Source: an uncultured Acidobacteriia bacterium (GTDB lineage Bacteria > Acidobacteriota > Terriglobia > Bryobacterales > Bryobacteraceae). From it: 40,391 nucleotides of DNA. Where the stretch lies: contig CAIRSA010000367.1 in NCBI GenBank assembly GCA_903881085.1, forward strand, positions 1 through 40,391. Direction: 5' to 3'. Of this stretch, positions 25,524 to 33,928 are shown in pieces (positions within the stretch are counted from its first letter, which is position 1; each line of letters starts with the position of its first letter). The notes beneath the pieces were generated by a model. The model searched no databases, had not been told where the DNA came from, and worked only from the letters and a program-made list of their open reading frames with translations. Both the position numbers and the translations under genes were made by a program.

Positions 25524-25715
25524 TTACGCAGCCTTCTGAACTCTATTGCTCTTAATGCAACCGGTGCAAACGCGGATCTTCTTGGTTGCCCCAGCCACGA
25601 CGGCGCGGACAGCCTGAAGGTTTACGTTCCAACGGCGCTTGGTCACATTGTGGGCGTGGCTTACTTTATTTCCGAACTGCGGGCCCTTACCGCACAAATC
25701 ACAAGTTTTTGCCAT
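25524..25715 (-). CDS. rpmB: 50S ribosomal protein L28
   Basis: A 63-residue L28. The start MAKTCDLCGKGPQFGNKVSH and the later HNVTKRRWNVNLQ are diagnostic. Two CXXC pairs (CDLC and CTGC) mark the zinc-binding form. I prefer the ATG at 25713-25715, with TAGGATGG as the ribosome-binding site; an ATG two codons upstream is in frame. Both start codons and the ribosome-binding site lie within a 16-base-pair hairpin (see the separate entry). The gene follows the TonB-dependent receptor on the same strand after 52 bases. Confidence 0.96.
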   Translation of the reverse strand: MAKTCDLCGKGPQFGNKVSHAHNVTKRRWNVNLQAVRAVVAGATKKIRVCTGCIKSNRVQKAA

Positions 25716-25752
25716 AACCATCCTAGTCTAGCAGCTAGGATGCAGTTATGGC
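25711..25752 (-). promoter_or_regulatory. Hairpin enclosing the rpmB ribosome-binding site and start
   Basis: On the minus strand GCCATAAC (25745-25752) pairs with GTTATGGC (25711-25718), and CATCCTAG (25735-25742) pairs with CTAGGATG (25719-25726). There is a two-base bulge and an eight-base loop. Sixteen base pairs bury both candidate ATGs and the AGGATGG ribosome-binding site. If transcribed in full this would block initiation unless opened; it might instead be a protein-binding palindrome on DNA. Confidence 0.6.
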
Positions 25753-25767
25753 AAGTCAGAGAATTGT

Positions 25768-28700
25768 TCAGAATGTAAATCGCAGCGCCAGTTGCATCAC
25801 GCGCGGCGTCAATGTATTCGTCAACTGTCCGAACGACGCGTTGGACTGCACGCCGGTGGCGGAAGTGAACTGGGCGGTTGTATTCAATTGATAGAACGAA
25901 GGATGGTTGAAGATGTTGTACAGCTCCCAACGGAACTGCAGATTCTTCCGTTCGGCGATGCGTATATTCTTCGAAAATGTCATGTCGAAGTTCTCCCGCC
26001 CAGGACCGTGGATGTTATCCTGCGGGGCATTGCCTGGCGCAATGCTGCCTACAATCTGCCGCGCCATTGCGAAGGCCGATGTGTTGATGAAGTGGTCACG
26101 GGTCCGGTCGAAGAAGGAGAGATTTGGCGATGCCACCATGACCGCGCGGCTATAGTCGCCTCCGCCGGTGATGTTAGTGCCATTCAGTACGGAGTAAGAG
26201 ACGCCGTAGGGCCGGCCGCTGGCGAAGGTGATCACGCTCGACGTTTGCCACCCGTCGAACAACCACTCCACCGGCTTAGCCTTGATTAAGCGGCTCGCCT
26301 TCGGAAGATCGTACAGATAGTTCAGTGAAAGCAGGTGCGTATGATCGATGCTCAGCTTGCCATAGTTCAAATGGTTGTCGTAATACTGGGCATAGCCCTG
26401 GTAGCCCATCGCTTTGCTCCACGTCCAGGCACCGCCGAACTGAATGCCCTTCGAAAAACGCCGCAAGACGGAGGTCTGCAGGCCATTGTAGTTGCTGGTT
26501 ACCTGGCCAGGCAGCGAGATGGAGCTGTAGCCGATATACGGGCGGAAGAAGTTATCGGATAGCGTGCTGTTGTTGGTGGAATCATGGCTCGACGGCAGAA
26601 ACTGTGCACCGAAGGGTACGGTGTCCACATTCGAATTCGTGTTCTGCAACTGCCGCGCCTGAGTGCCAACATAGGCAACGCTCGCCACCGTGCCGTGACC
26701 TAACTGGCGTTGGATGTTGAGGCTATAGCTGTAAATGGTCGGCACCTTGGCATTCGGATTCAGTCCGGTAATCGAGCGCGGAAACAAAGTCGCGGACAGA
26801 CTGGAAAGGGAATCGAGCGTGCCGTAGTAATTCGTGAACGAGTTCTGCGTATTGTTCACCGTGCCCGTGATGACACCGGTATATGGGCGAATGTTGTAGG
26901 AGATGCCGAAGCCGCCGCGGATTGCCGTCTTGCCATCGCCGGTGAGGTCATACGCAAAACCGATTCTGGGGCCGTAAAGCACGCCTGGATTCTTTACGAA
27001 CCCGCCGGGCACGGACGGATCGGCCTGCGAAACGGTGCCATTCAACGGATTGCCAACTCCAGGCACAAGGGCGCCGATGTAGATGGCGGGCACGGTCGCT
27101 CCGGTCAGCGGATTCTGCGCCATACGCACCCCGCCGCTCACCACAGGCCGGTACAACACTACTGTTTGCTTCGGGTCATACAGGCTTGGGATGAAGTTCA
27201 GAGATTTGTTGTCAGCCTGTCTGTAAGGAGTAAACCAGGTGAAACGCATGCCGTAGTCGAGCGTCAATCGCCGCGTTGCTTTCCACGTGTCCTGCACGTA
27301 CCATTCAACCGTCATGCCGCGAATATCGTATTGCGGCCTGGCATCGGTTTCCTGATAGGACTGGTAGGTCCCAATCAATGCATTTGAAAACGCGTAGTTG
27401 GTTTCCAATGCGTTGTTGGTGTCGCGAGAGAACGCAATATTGCCCGCATAGTTGCCAGTGCTCGGCTGCACCAGTCTGGGCCTTTCGCCGAAACCTCCGG
27501 CCTTTAATGTATGGTTGCCGATGATCTTTGTTGCGCTGGGCATGATGGAAAGCAGTGGCTCGTTCCACGGAATGCCAAGGTTCAACAGGTTTGCGCCGCC
27601 GAAGGTTGGTCCGTTGGTGACTCCTCCAAACGACATCTGCGGCAGCAGGTTGTTCGGATTATTCTTCGGATACAACTGTCCTAACGCGACGCCAAGGGCA
27701 CTGCGCTGTACCGGTCCCAGCGGGTCCTCGGGTGTGCGCCAGTTCGGCGCGGCGCGCAGACCGATGTTGAGTTCGAACACAAGCGTCGGGCTTGCTGTGT
27801 ACGATACGTTGACCGATGCCGTGTGGAAGCGCTCCTGATAGTGGGCCCTGATCATCGGCCACGGCTGGCCGCCTTGCGCAAAGCCGATATCGTCCTGGCG
27901 CCACAGCGTTCCGCGGAAAAAGGCGCGCAACTTCGAGCTTCCATTCAGGTCGATCTTCACCGTGTCCACGTGCGTGAAGTGGCTGGGCGAATCGATGAAG
28001 TTGAAATTGTAATTGCCATTGGAAATGGCGCGGTTAGTGAAATTCGGGAGCGGAAATAGATTCAGCAGCGCCTGGCCCGCCGGGTTAATCCGCGTCTTAG
28101 GAATCACGTTGCCAGAGAACGGAGTGCGGTTGTTCAGCGGATCCCAGATCGGTACCTGCTTGCTGCTGACGTCGAGCGTCTGCGAAAAATCGCCGGTGCG
28201 CTCCAATGCGGTGGGCATCGTCAACTGGGTTAGCGGCTGCTGCGACGGCGATTTCGTTGGGCCCGTATCGGTAGCGTAGAAAAAGAATAGCTTGTCTTTA
28301 TTGCGGTTGAAATTCCCGGCTGAGACCGGCCCCCCCACTGTTCCGCCAAAGGTGTTGTAGCGGTATCGTGACTTGGGGACCCCATTTTTATTGTTGATAA
28401 AGCTGTTGGCGTTGAAGAACTCATTGCGCTCGAAGCTGTACAGACTGCCGTGGAATTGCCGTGATCCTGACTTGATCACGGTCTTGATCACCGCCCCTCC
28501 GTTGCGGCCGTCTTCGGCTTTGTAATTGGATTGCTCCACTTTTACTTCCGCCACGGAATCCACGCTGATGTTCGTCGTGCTATAGTTCGGGTTCGCCACG
28601 CTGGTGGCCGATGCGCCATCAACAAACACGGAATTGGTGCCGCTCAGCAGGCCTGAGAAATTCGGCGTCAGATACGATTGCATGGCGTCGGTTTCAAAGA

Positions 28701-29199
28701 ATCGTTCGTCCGGCGCCGCGCCAGGCAGCACATTGAACAGCGCCATGTAGTTTCGGCCACGGCTCTGCAGCTCCGTCAATTGATCTCCCGTCAGCAGCTG
28801 GGAGTTTTCATTTGTTTCGATTTCAACGGTTGTTCCATTGCCTGAAACCGTAATGCTCTCCGTTACTGAGCCCGTCTCCAGGCGCAGCTTGCCGGCTGAA
28901 AGCCGCTCCGCCGACGTGATGTTCAGATCCGATTTTTCAATCCGCTTGAAGCCCTGCTGTTCAACCACAAGCCGGTAGCGGCCGGGAAGAATCGACGTAA
29001 AAAGGAAATCGCCGCTGGCATCGCTGTGCATCTCGCGGTGATCGCCCGTCGTGTCGTTAATCAGCTTGACGGCGGCATTGGTGACGGCGGCCCCGCTGGC
29101 GTCCACAACGGAGCCGTGGATGATGCCGCTGATGGTCTGTGCTTGCGCTGAGCCTAATGTAAGCAGGGCGAACGTGGCAACGAATCTGACCAATTGCAT
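25768..29199 (-). CDS. TonB-dependent receptor, Oar-like with carboxypeptidase-regulatory domain
   Basis: A 1143-residue outer-membrane receptor. A signal peptide (MQLVRFVATFALLTLGSAQA) is followed by a carboxypeptidase-regulatory-like domain (about 24-105: GSVVDASGAAVTNAAVKLIN, RYRLVVEQQGFKR). Next comes the plug (about 120-245, with FVDGASATSVANPNYS and GGAVIKTVIKSG). A long beta-barrel ends in MQLALRFTF, the aromatic terminus expected for outer-membrane insertion. Such proteins are highly expanded in Solibacter relatives and probably import oligosaccharides or other large nutrients; the substrate is not predictable. The ribosome-binding site GGAGTAA lies just before the ATG. It is divergent from the PIG-L gene, with 84 bases of AT-rich promoter region between. 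Confidence 0.93.
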   Translation of the reverse strand: MQLVRFVATFALLTLGSAQAQTISGIIHGSVVDASGAAVTNAAVKLINDTTGDHREMHSDASGDFLFTSILPGRYRLVVEQQGFKRIEKSDLNITSAERLSAGKLRLETGSVTESITVSGNGTTVEIETNENSQLLTGDQLTELQSRGRNYMALFNVLPGAAPDERFFETDAMQSYLTPNFSGLLSGTNSVFVDGASATSVANPNYSTTNISVDSVAEVKVEQSNYKAEDGRNGGAVIKTVIKSGSRQFHGSLYSFERNEFFNANSFINNKNGVPKSRYRYNTFGGTVGGPVSAGNFNRNKDKLFFFYATDTGPTKSPSQQPLTQLTMPTALERTGDFSQTLDVSSKQVPIWDPLNNRTPFSGNVIPKTRINPAGQALLNLFPLPNFTNRAISNGNYNFNFIDSPSHFTHVDTVKIDLNGSSKLRAFFRGTLWRQDDIGFAQGGQPWPMIRAHYQERFHTASVNVSYTASPTLVFELNIGLRAAPNWRTPEDPLGPVQRSALGVALGQLYPKNNPNNLLPQMSFGGVTNGPTFGGANLLNLGIPWNEPLLSIMPSATKIIGNHTLKAGGFGERPRLVQPSTGNYAGNIAFSRDTNNALETNYAFSNALIGTYQSYQETDARPQYDIRGMTVEWYVQDTWKATRRLTLDYGMRFTWFTPYRQADNKSLNFIPSLYDPKQTVVLYRPVVSGGVRMAQNPLTGATVPAIYIGALVPGVGNPLNGTVSQADPSVPGGFVKNPGVLYGPRIGFAYDLTGDGKTAIRGGFGISYNIRPYTGVITGTVNNTQNSFTNYYGTLDSLSSLSATLFPRSITGLNPNAKVPTIYSYSLNIQRQLGHGTVASVAYVGTQARQLQNTNSNVDTVPFGAQFLPSSHDSTNNSTLSDNFFRPYIGYSSISLPGQVTSNYNGLQTSVLRRFSKGIQFGGAWTWSKAMGYQGYAQYYDNHLNYGKLSIDHTHLLSLNYLYDLPKASRLIKAKPVEWLFDGWQTSSVITFASGRPYGVSYSVLNGTNITGGGDYSRAVMVASPNLSFFDRTRDHFINTSAFAMARQIVGSIAPGNAPQDNIHGPGRENFDMTFSKNIRIAERKNLQFRWELYNIFNHPSFYQLNTTAQFTSATGVQSNASFGQLTNTLTPRVMQLALRFTF

Positions 29200-29283
29200 C
29201 GGTTACTCCAATCCAGGCTGCATCATATACCAAATAATTGATCCCGTGTGGAATCATGTAGTATCTGCTTTAGGAGAGCACAG

Positions 29284-30252
29284 GTGAACAGGAGATACTT
29301 CCTTCAGAATTCCATGGCCGCGTCCGCCGCGGCACAGGCACAACCACCGGCGCGCGAAACGGAGGCGGGCGGAACAGGATCCACGTCCTATCAGGCGCGC
29401 GTTGAGATTGAGCGTCGTCAACCCGGACAGCCGCATAAAGGAAAAGTTTTCGCTGCTATCCAACCTCATTGCGACGACATTCCGATCTTTGCCGGCGGCA
29501 CCGTGTTGAAGATGATCGACGAAGGCTACAGCGGGTATCTGATCACCATGTCCGATGATTCGATGGCCGGTGAGGGCGCTTCGGTTGGCGAAATCGTCCA
29601 GAAGAACGAGCGCGATACAGTTGAGGCTGCCAAACGCCTTGGTTGCAAAGAGGCGATCTTTCTGAAGTATCCGAACCATTCCATGGACTCGTGGCCTATC
29701 GTAGAAATGCGTGCCCGGCTGGTCTTCTTGTTCCGCGCGCTGAAGGTGGATACGGTTTTGGTCTACGACCCGGCAGCTCTGTATGAGCGCAACCCCGACC
29801 ACTATGTGACGGCGCGCGCCGTGGAGTGGGCCGCGGCCATCGCCAGCAGTCCGTGGGATTACCCTGAGCATTTCCGCGCCGGCCTTGCGCCGCAAACCGT
29901 ATCGCAACGATATTATTTTTCTCGTGGTCCGCAGATCGTTAACCGTGTGGTGGAGATCTCTGAATTCATTGACCGCAAGGTCGATGTGAATCTTGCCAAC
30001 GTTACTCAGGGCCCTGCCGGAGACGCCGGCGCCAAACTGCGGCGGAAGTTGCAGGCTTCAGGAAAACGGCTGCCTTTGCTGGGTAATGACGATCTGACCG
30101 CGAACCGCCAGTACGCCAAACACTTCGCCCTGGCGCGCGACAAAAGCCGTGGCGAAGCCCATGGATTGCAGTACGCGGAATACTTTCATTACATCGGTCC
30201 CGATGAGTCGGACGTAGAGCGTTACGTGGAGCAAAACGCCATACCGCTTTAG
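29284..30252 (+). CDS. Exported PIG-L/LmbE-family deacetylase
   Basis: A 322-residue protein of the PIG-L (LmbE) zinc hydrolase family, which removes acetyl groups from N-acetylglucosamine-type substrates. The GTG start at 29284 follows AGGAGA and gives a twin-arginine-like signal (NRRYFLQNSMAASAAAQA). The metal motif is PHCDD where most members have AHPDD; the ligand His and the two Asp remain. The second motif is NPDHY where HPDH is usual, so the first His is replaced by Asn. A candidate promoter, TTGATC with GTATCT 17 bases on, lies at 29238-29266. The divergent TonB receptor may share its regulation. Confidence 0.85.
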   Translation: MNRRYFLQNSMAASAAAQAQPPARETEAGGTGSTSYQARVEIERRQPGQPHKGKVFAAIQPHCDDIPIFAGGTVLKMIDEGYSGYLITMSDDSMAGEGASVGEIVQKNERDTVEAAKRLGCKEAIFLKYPNHSMDSWPIVEMRARLVFLFRALKVDTVLVYDPAALYERNPDHYVTARAVEWAAAIASSPWDYPEHFRAGLAPQTVSQRYYFSRGPQIVNRVVEISEFIDRKVDVNLANVTQGPAGDAGAKLRRKLQASGKRLPLLGNDDLTANRQYAKHFALARDKSRGEAHGLQYAEYFHYIGPDESDVERYVEQNAIPL

Positions 30253-30282
30253 TTCCATGGAGCATCGGTTCGACCGCAAATA

Positions 30283-30302
30283 GGGCAGGCGAATCGCCCG
30301 CC
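30283..30302. repeat. Imperfect palindrome, related to the dispersed element
   Basis: GGGCAGGCGA and TCGCCCGCCC are almost perfectly complementary (one mismatch). The core CAGGCGAATCGCC is the same as in the neighbouring element at 30334 and in copy A near 7766. It stands 30 bases after the PIG-L stop and may form a terminator-like hairpin. Confidence 0.5.
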
Positions 30303-30333
30303 CCACCCTTAAAACATAGCGTTTCCATGGGTG

Positions 30334-30373
30334 GCGCAGGCGATTCGCCTGTGCAAAAACTAACTTTTCACAC
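30334..30373 (-). repeat. Dispersed palindromic element, copy B
   Basis: On the minus strand GTGTGAAAAGTTAG is followed by CACAGGCGAATCGCCTG, colinear with copy A at 7743-7782. It lies between the convergent ends of the PIG-L and YdjC-type genes, the same kind of site as copy A. The rest of the 30253-30404 gap holds no gene. Confidence 0.65.
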
Positions 30374-30404
30374 CTTCCACGGGAGTGGACTCAGCATGAG
30401 CTGT

Positions 30405-31214
30405 TTAGAGGTCGCGGTACCCACACAGCCGGATGCCGTTGGCCTCAAGCGCCTGCCGTGCCTGCGGTGCATTGAGCGCTGCCAGTTCATCCGCCCGGCT
30501 CTGCTTCAAGCGTGTAGGCGCAGCGTCCAAATCGCTATCGCGATAACCCGGGTGGCACATGAACTCCGTGGAGCCGGCCGGCAACTCAGCGAACAACTTC
30601 ACCAGATCTTCCTCCGTAAACCGGCCGGTAATTTGGAAGCCGGCGAAATGATCGGTGAACCGGCATCCATGTTTTCGAAGCACGCGAGTAGTGCGTCCAC
30701 GCAGCAACCGTAAAGCGGCGCCAATCAGTTTCTTCTTCGCAGGTGCGCGGTAACTCATCGGGACATCGAATGGCACCCGCACCCACGGGATGCCGGTTTC
30801 TTGAGAGATTCTCGCCACGGCATTCAGCACCTGTGGCAACATATGCGTGTGCTTATGGGTATCCAGATGCGTGGGTGCGATCCCGGCGGCCTGAATCCTG
30901 CGTACCTGCGCCAGCAGCTCTTTGTAGATTGGAATCTGGCCGGCCAGCACAGCGCGCACCAGCGCCGCGGGCGTAGGCGGCAATTCCAAATTGGGCGCGC
31001 TGATCATACTGCCGCCGATCAGCACCAGATGGCAACCGATGTCCAGTGAAGGTGTTTCATGAGCCAAACGCACCGCATCGACAAACGCATCGCCATTGGC
31101 CATCAAGGTTGTCGCCGTGAGGATTCCGTTCCTATGCGCGTCCGCGATGCCGGCATTCACGCCGCGCGTGAAGCCAAAGTCATCGGCGTTAACAATCAGC
31201 TGCCGCCCAGCCAT
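30405..31214 (-). CDS. YdjC/ChbG-family carbohydrate deacetylase
   Basis: A 269-residue polysaccharide-deacetylase-like barrel of the YdjC/ChbG family. Metal and catalytic residues are visible in VNADDFG near the start, GCHLVL in the middle and THLDTHKHTHMLP. A conserved CHPGY motif is near the end. ChbG removes an acetyl group from chitobiose; HpnK, a hopanoid-associated relative, is another possibility of similar length. Its ATG lies two bases after the mlaD stop, so it is the last gene of the lipid-transport operon, which hints at a lipid or glycolipid substrate. That is inference. Confidence 0.85.
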   Translation of the reverse strand: MAGRQLIVNADDFGFTRGVNAGIADAHRNGILTATTLMANGDAFVDAVRLAHETPSLDIGCHLVLIGGSMISAPNLELPPTPAALVRAVLAGQIPIYKELLAQVRRIQAAGIAPTHLDTHKHTHMLPQVLNAVARISQETGIPWVRVPFDVPMSYRAPAKKKLIGAALRLLRGRTTRVLRKHGCRFTDHFAGFQITGRFTEEDLVKLFAELPAGSTEFMCHPGYRDSDLDAAPTRLKQSRADELAALNAPQARQALEANGIRLCGYRDL

Positions 31215-31216
31215 TG

Positions 31217-32311
31217 CTAGAACAGCTTCAACTGAATCGTAAGGAATTTTTTAGGATTGGCGCGGAAATCCTTCATCAGGCCATTCATCTCTTTGGCTGT
31301 TCCATTCAGAGATTCGTACATCTGCGGATTCACCAGTAACTGGCCTAACGTGCCTTCACCCGAATTGATCTTGCCTGCCATAGTGTCGAACTGGCCTACC
31401 ATCTTGTCGAGCTTCGTCACAAGCGCCGAAACCTGATTGTGCAGTTCGTCGCTCTTCAGTAGCTTGCCCGCGGAGCCCTTGCCGGCGTTCAGATCGTCAA
31501 CCAACACGTTGATCTTGGCCACGCTCTTGCGCAGGTCGTCGTACAGGGCAGGATCTTTCAGCAGCTTTCCGGCCGTGCCGTTGCCATCCTGCATGCCCTG
31601 GATCAGATTGTCCACGCGGCCCAGTGACGTTTTCACCTGATCGTACATGGTGTCATCGTAAAGCAACTTGCCCATGGTGCCTTTGCCGTCGGAGACTACT
31701 TCGACAACCTTTTGCACTTCGCCAACGAGACTCACTACGCGCTTGTACAGTTCATCGTCCACCAGCAGTTTGCCGATTGAACCCTTGCCTGATTCCACCA
31801 ACCCAACGATCTTATCCAGCCGCACGATGATGCTCTGCAGCGATTCCATCGCCGGATACGCGGCATTTACAAGATCTTGAAACTCGCGCGTGTCCCGGCT
31901 CTTGATCTCGCCACCCGCCTTCATTGCCGTAGGGCTCTTGCCCTTTTGGATATTCAGGTATTTGGTTCCGAGAAGGTTTTCAGCGCCCACTGAAACAATC
32001 GAATCTTGCGGGATCAGGGCCAACTTGTCCTCGCCCAGTTCCATGCTCATGCGAACGATGCGATTCGGCGAATTTTCGCCTGAAAGTTCGATTGCCGAGA
32101 TCTTGCCGATGAGGATGCCGTTGAGCCGCACGGGCGCACCTTTGCCCATGGCCGCGGAATCGTCCATAAAGGTGTAGACAAGCACGCTCTTTCCGAACAG
32201 GCTTGTGCTCCCGCTCAGCAGGAAGACCAGCACGCCCATCAACACCATGGCGGCGATCGCCATTAATCCAACCCGCAACTGCGCCCAGCTTACTCGTTTG
32301 GCCGATGGCAT
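31217..32311 (-). CDS. mlaD: MCE/MlaD-family lipid-binding protein with C-terminal repeats
   Basis: A 364-residue protein with an N-terminal membrane anchor (about 13-33), then an MCE domain (about 42-122: GAPVRLNGILIGKISAIEL, GTKYLNIQKG). The MCE domain forms the ring that carries phospholipid in Mla/MCE systems. From residue 175 there are five copies of the repeat G-x-G-T/S-x-G-x-LL-x-D-x-x-LY, beginning at 175, 209, 243, 277 and 318. The first four are exactly 34 residues apart, so the C-terminus is probably a long helical rod or tunnel across the periplasm. E. coli MlaD is only about 183 residues. It sits after mlaE and mlaF on the same strand. Confidence 0.92.
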   Translation of the reverse strand: MPSAKRVSWAQLRVGLMAIAAMVLMGVLVFLLSGSTSLFGKSVLVYTFMDDSAAMGKGAPVRLNGILIGKISAIELSGENSPNRIVRMSMELGEDKLALIPQDSIVSVGAENLLGTKYLNIQKGKSPTAMKAGGEIKSRDTREFQDLVNAAYPAMESLQSIIVRLDKIVGLVESGKGSIGKLLVDDELYKRVVSLVGEVQKVVEVVSDGKGTMGKLLYDDTMYDQVKTSLGRVDNLIQGMQDGNGTAGKLLKDPALYDDLRKSVAKINVLVDDLNAGKGSAGKLLKSDELHNQVSALVTKLDKMVGQFDTMAGKINSGEGTLGQLLVNPQMYESLNGTAKEMNGLMKDFRANPKKFLTIQLKLF

Positions 32312-32320
32312 ATTCTCTCT

Positions 32321-33130
32321 CTATTGCCGCATGATGAACTTCGAGACATAAGGGTCTTTGGATGCGTCCAACTCCGCCTCCGTGCCATGAAATACCAGAC
32401 GCCCCTCCCGCATCACAAAAAACCGCGTGCCGCTGTCTTCCCCAGTCGCGGTACGGACGACTGCTCCACTATCAGGATTGTAGCGGAAATTTGCCAGCAT
32501 GTGCCCGTCCTGTGCGCGATGTGTGGCAATCACCGATGTCGTGTTGTGCAATTCGCGGTCCTTGATGATCAGCGAGATGATGCGATTCGCCGTAATCGGA
32601 TCCAATCCTGCGGTAGGCGAATCGTACAGCAGCAGATTCGGTGAGGTCACCGTGGCGCGGGCAATGCCCACCCGGCGCCGCATGCCGCCTGACAATTCAC
32701 TTGGGAATTTTTCCAGCGTGTGTTCCAGGCCGACGAACTTTAGCGACTCGCGCGCCATTTCCGGTACTTGTGCCCGCTGGCTCCGATGCGCTTCCTGATT
32801 CAGCAGCGGATACGAAACATTTTCTTCGATGTTCAAGGAATCGAACAGGCCGCCCTCCTGAAACAGCACGCCCACTTTTGCCCGCATCTCATACCACTGC
32901 GGTTCACTGAAATCCGTCACGTCTTGGCCGAACAGATGAATGCGCCCTTTGTCGGGTTTCAACAGCCCCAGCGCCAGCTTCAGCAGCACCGTTTTGCCGC
33001 TGCCTGCTGCGCCCAGCACGATGCGCGTGCCGCCTGCGGGAATTTCGAAGGAGACATCATCGAGCACCGTCTCACCGAAAAACCCCAGGCTTACGGCGTC
33101 GAAGCTTAGGACCGAATCGCCGCGTACCAT
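32321..33130 (-). CDS. mlaF: MlaF-type ABC transporter ATP-binding protein
   Basis: A 269-residue ATPase of the lipid-transporting MCE system. The ATG at 33128-33130 overlaps the end of mlaE by 25 bases. Walker A is at about 40-47 (GAAGSGKT), the Q-loop Gln is at 91, the signature LSGGM at 146-150 and the H-loop His at 204. The Walker B strand reads LLLYDSPTAGLDP: Asp170 is followed by Ser171 where the catalytic Glu is expected (the codon is TCG). This may be a lineage feature or reflect reduced hydrolysis. It pairs with MlaE in the inner membrane. Confidence 0.92.
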   Translation of the reverse strand: MVRGDSVLSFDAVSLGFFGETVLDDVSFEIPAGGTRIVLGAAGSGKTVLLKLALGLLKPDKGRIHLFGQDVTDFSEPQWYEMRAKVGVLFQEGGLFDSLNIEENVSYPLLNQEAHRSQRAQVPEMARESLKFVGLEHTLEKFPSELSGGMRRRVGIARATVTSPNLLLYDSPTAGLDPITANRIISLIIKDRELHNTTSVIATHRAQDGHMLANFRYNPDSGAVVRTATGEDSGTRFFVMREGRLVFHGTEAELDASKDPYVSKFIMRQ

Positions 33131-33879
33131 ACGAAAGCCCTTGTGATAAAGATGTCGATTACGAAGACCCACACGGACGATGCGACCACTGCCTGCGTGG
33201 TTGCCAGTCCGACGCCTTGCGTGCCGCCCGTGGTGCGCATGCCGTAGAAACAGCCCACGAGCGCGATTTCAAAGGCGAACAGCAAGGGTTTCAAAAGTCC
33301 TTGCGTGATGTCGTTCCATTCCAGCGCGGTGTAAGAGGTGTTCCAATACTGCGAGGTGGTGGTGAGTTCTAAAATCGGAACGGCCATGATGTAGCCGCCA
33401 ATCATGCCGATGAAGTCGGCGATGATGGTCAGCAATGGCAGCACGAAGCAGGCCGCGATCAGCCGCGGTGTGACCAGCTTTTGCAGCGGATCGGTTCCCA
33501 GTGCGCGCATTGCGTCGATCTGCTCCGTAACTTTCATCGACCCGATTTCGCTGGCGATGCCGCTGGCGTTGCGTCCGGCAAATAGCAGCGCGGTCAGCAC
33601 CGGTCCCAATTCGCGCACCAGTGTGATGGCCGTGATCATGCCCACTTGCCCCGCCGCGCCGTACTGCGCCAGTGCGCGCGACATCTGCAGAGCCATCACG
33701 GAACCGCTGAAAAAGCCTATCAGCAGGATGATCGGAAGGCTGCCGACGCCAACGATATCCATCTGCAGGCTGATGTCGTCAATGTAATGCGGCCGCCGCC
33801 AGATATTGCGCGTGGCACGGCCAGAGAGGATTATGAATTCCTGAAATGAGAAGATGGGCCCCTTCAGAATGTCGAACAA
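33106..33879 (-). CDS. mlaE: MlaE-type lipid ABC transporter permease
   Basis: A 257-residue inner-membrane permease of the MCE/Mla family with about five to six hydrophobic segments. Conserved parts are ITLVRELGPVLTALLFAGR and GSMKVTEQIDAMRALG, the hallmark of the family, plus PLLTIIADFIGMIGGY. A TTG start at 33879 is supported by AGGAG eight bases upstream. It is first in the mlaE-mlaF-mlaD-ydjC operon and divergent from the P1 peptidase gene. It moves phospholipid between inner membrane and MlaD; the direction is not predictable. Confidence 0.93.
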   Translation of the reverse strand: MFDILKGPIFSFQEFIILSGRATRNIWRRPHYIDDISLQMDIVGVGSLPIILLIGFFSGSVMALQMSRALAQYGAAGQVGMITAITLVRELGPVLTALLFAGRNASGIASEIGSMKVTEQIDAMRALGTDPLQKLVTPRLIAACFVLPLLTIIADFIGMIGGYIMAVPILELTTTSQYWNTSYTALEWNDITQGLLKPLLFAFEIALVGCFYGMRTTGGTQGVGLATTQAVVASSVWVFVIDIFITRAFVWYAAIRS

Positions 33880-33928
33880 ACAATAGGCTCCTGATTCACG
33901 ATGCTACCATACAAGCAGTCACCAACTT

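Noticed and set aside
31256..31789. Regular repeats considered as a possible CRISPR or tandem DNA array
   Set aside because: The period is at protein level (34 residues) within mlaD; the DNA copies are strongly diverged and coding.
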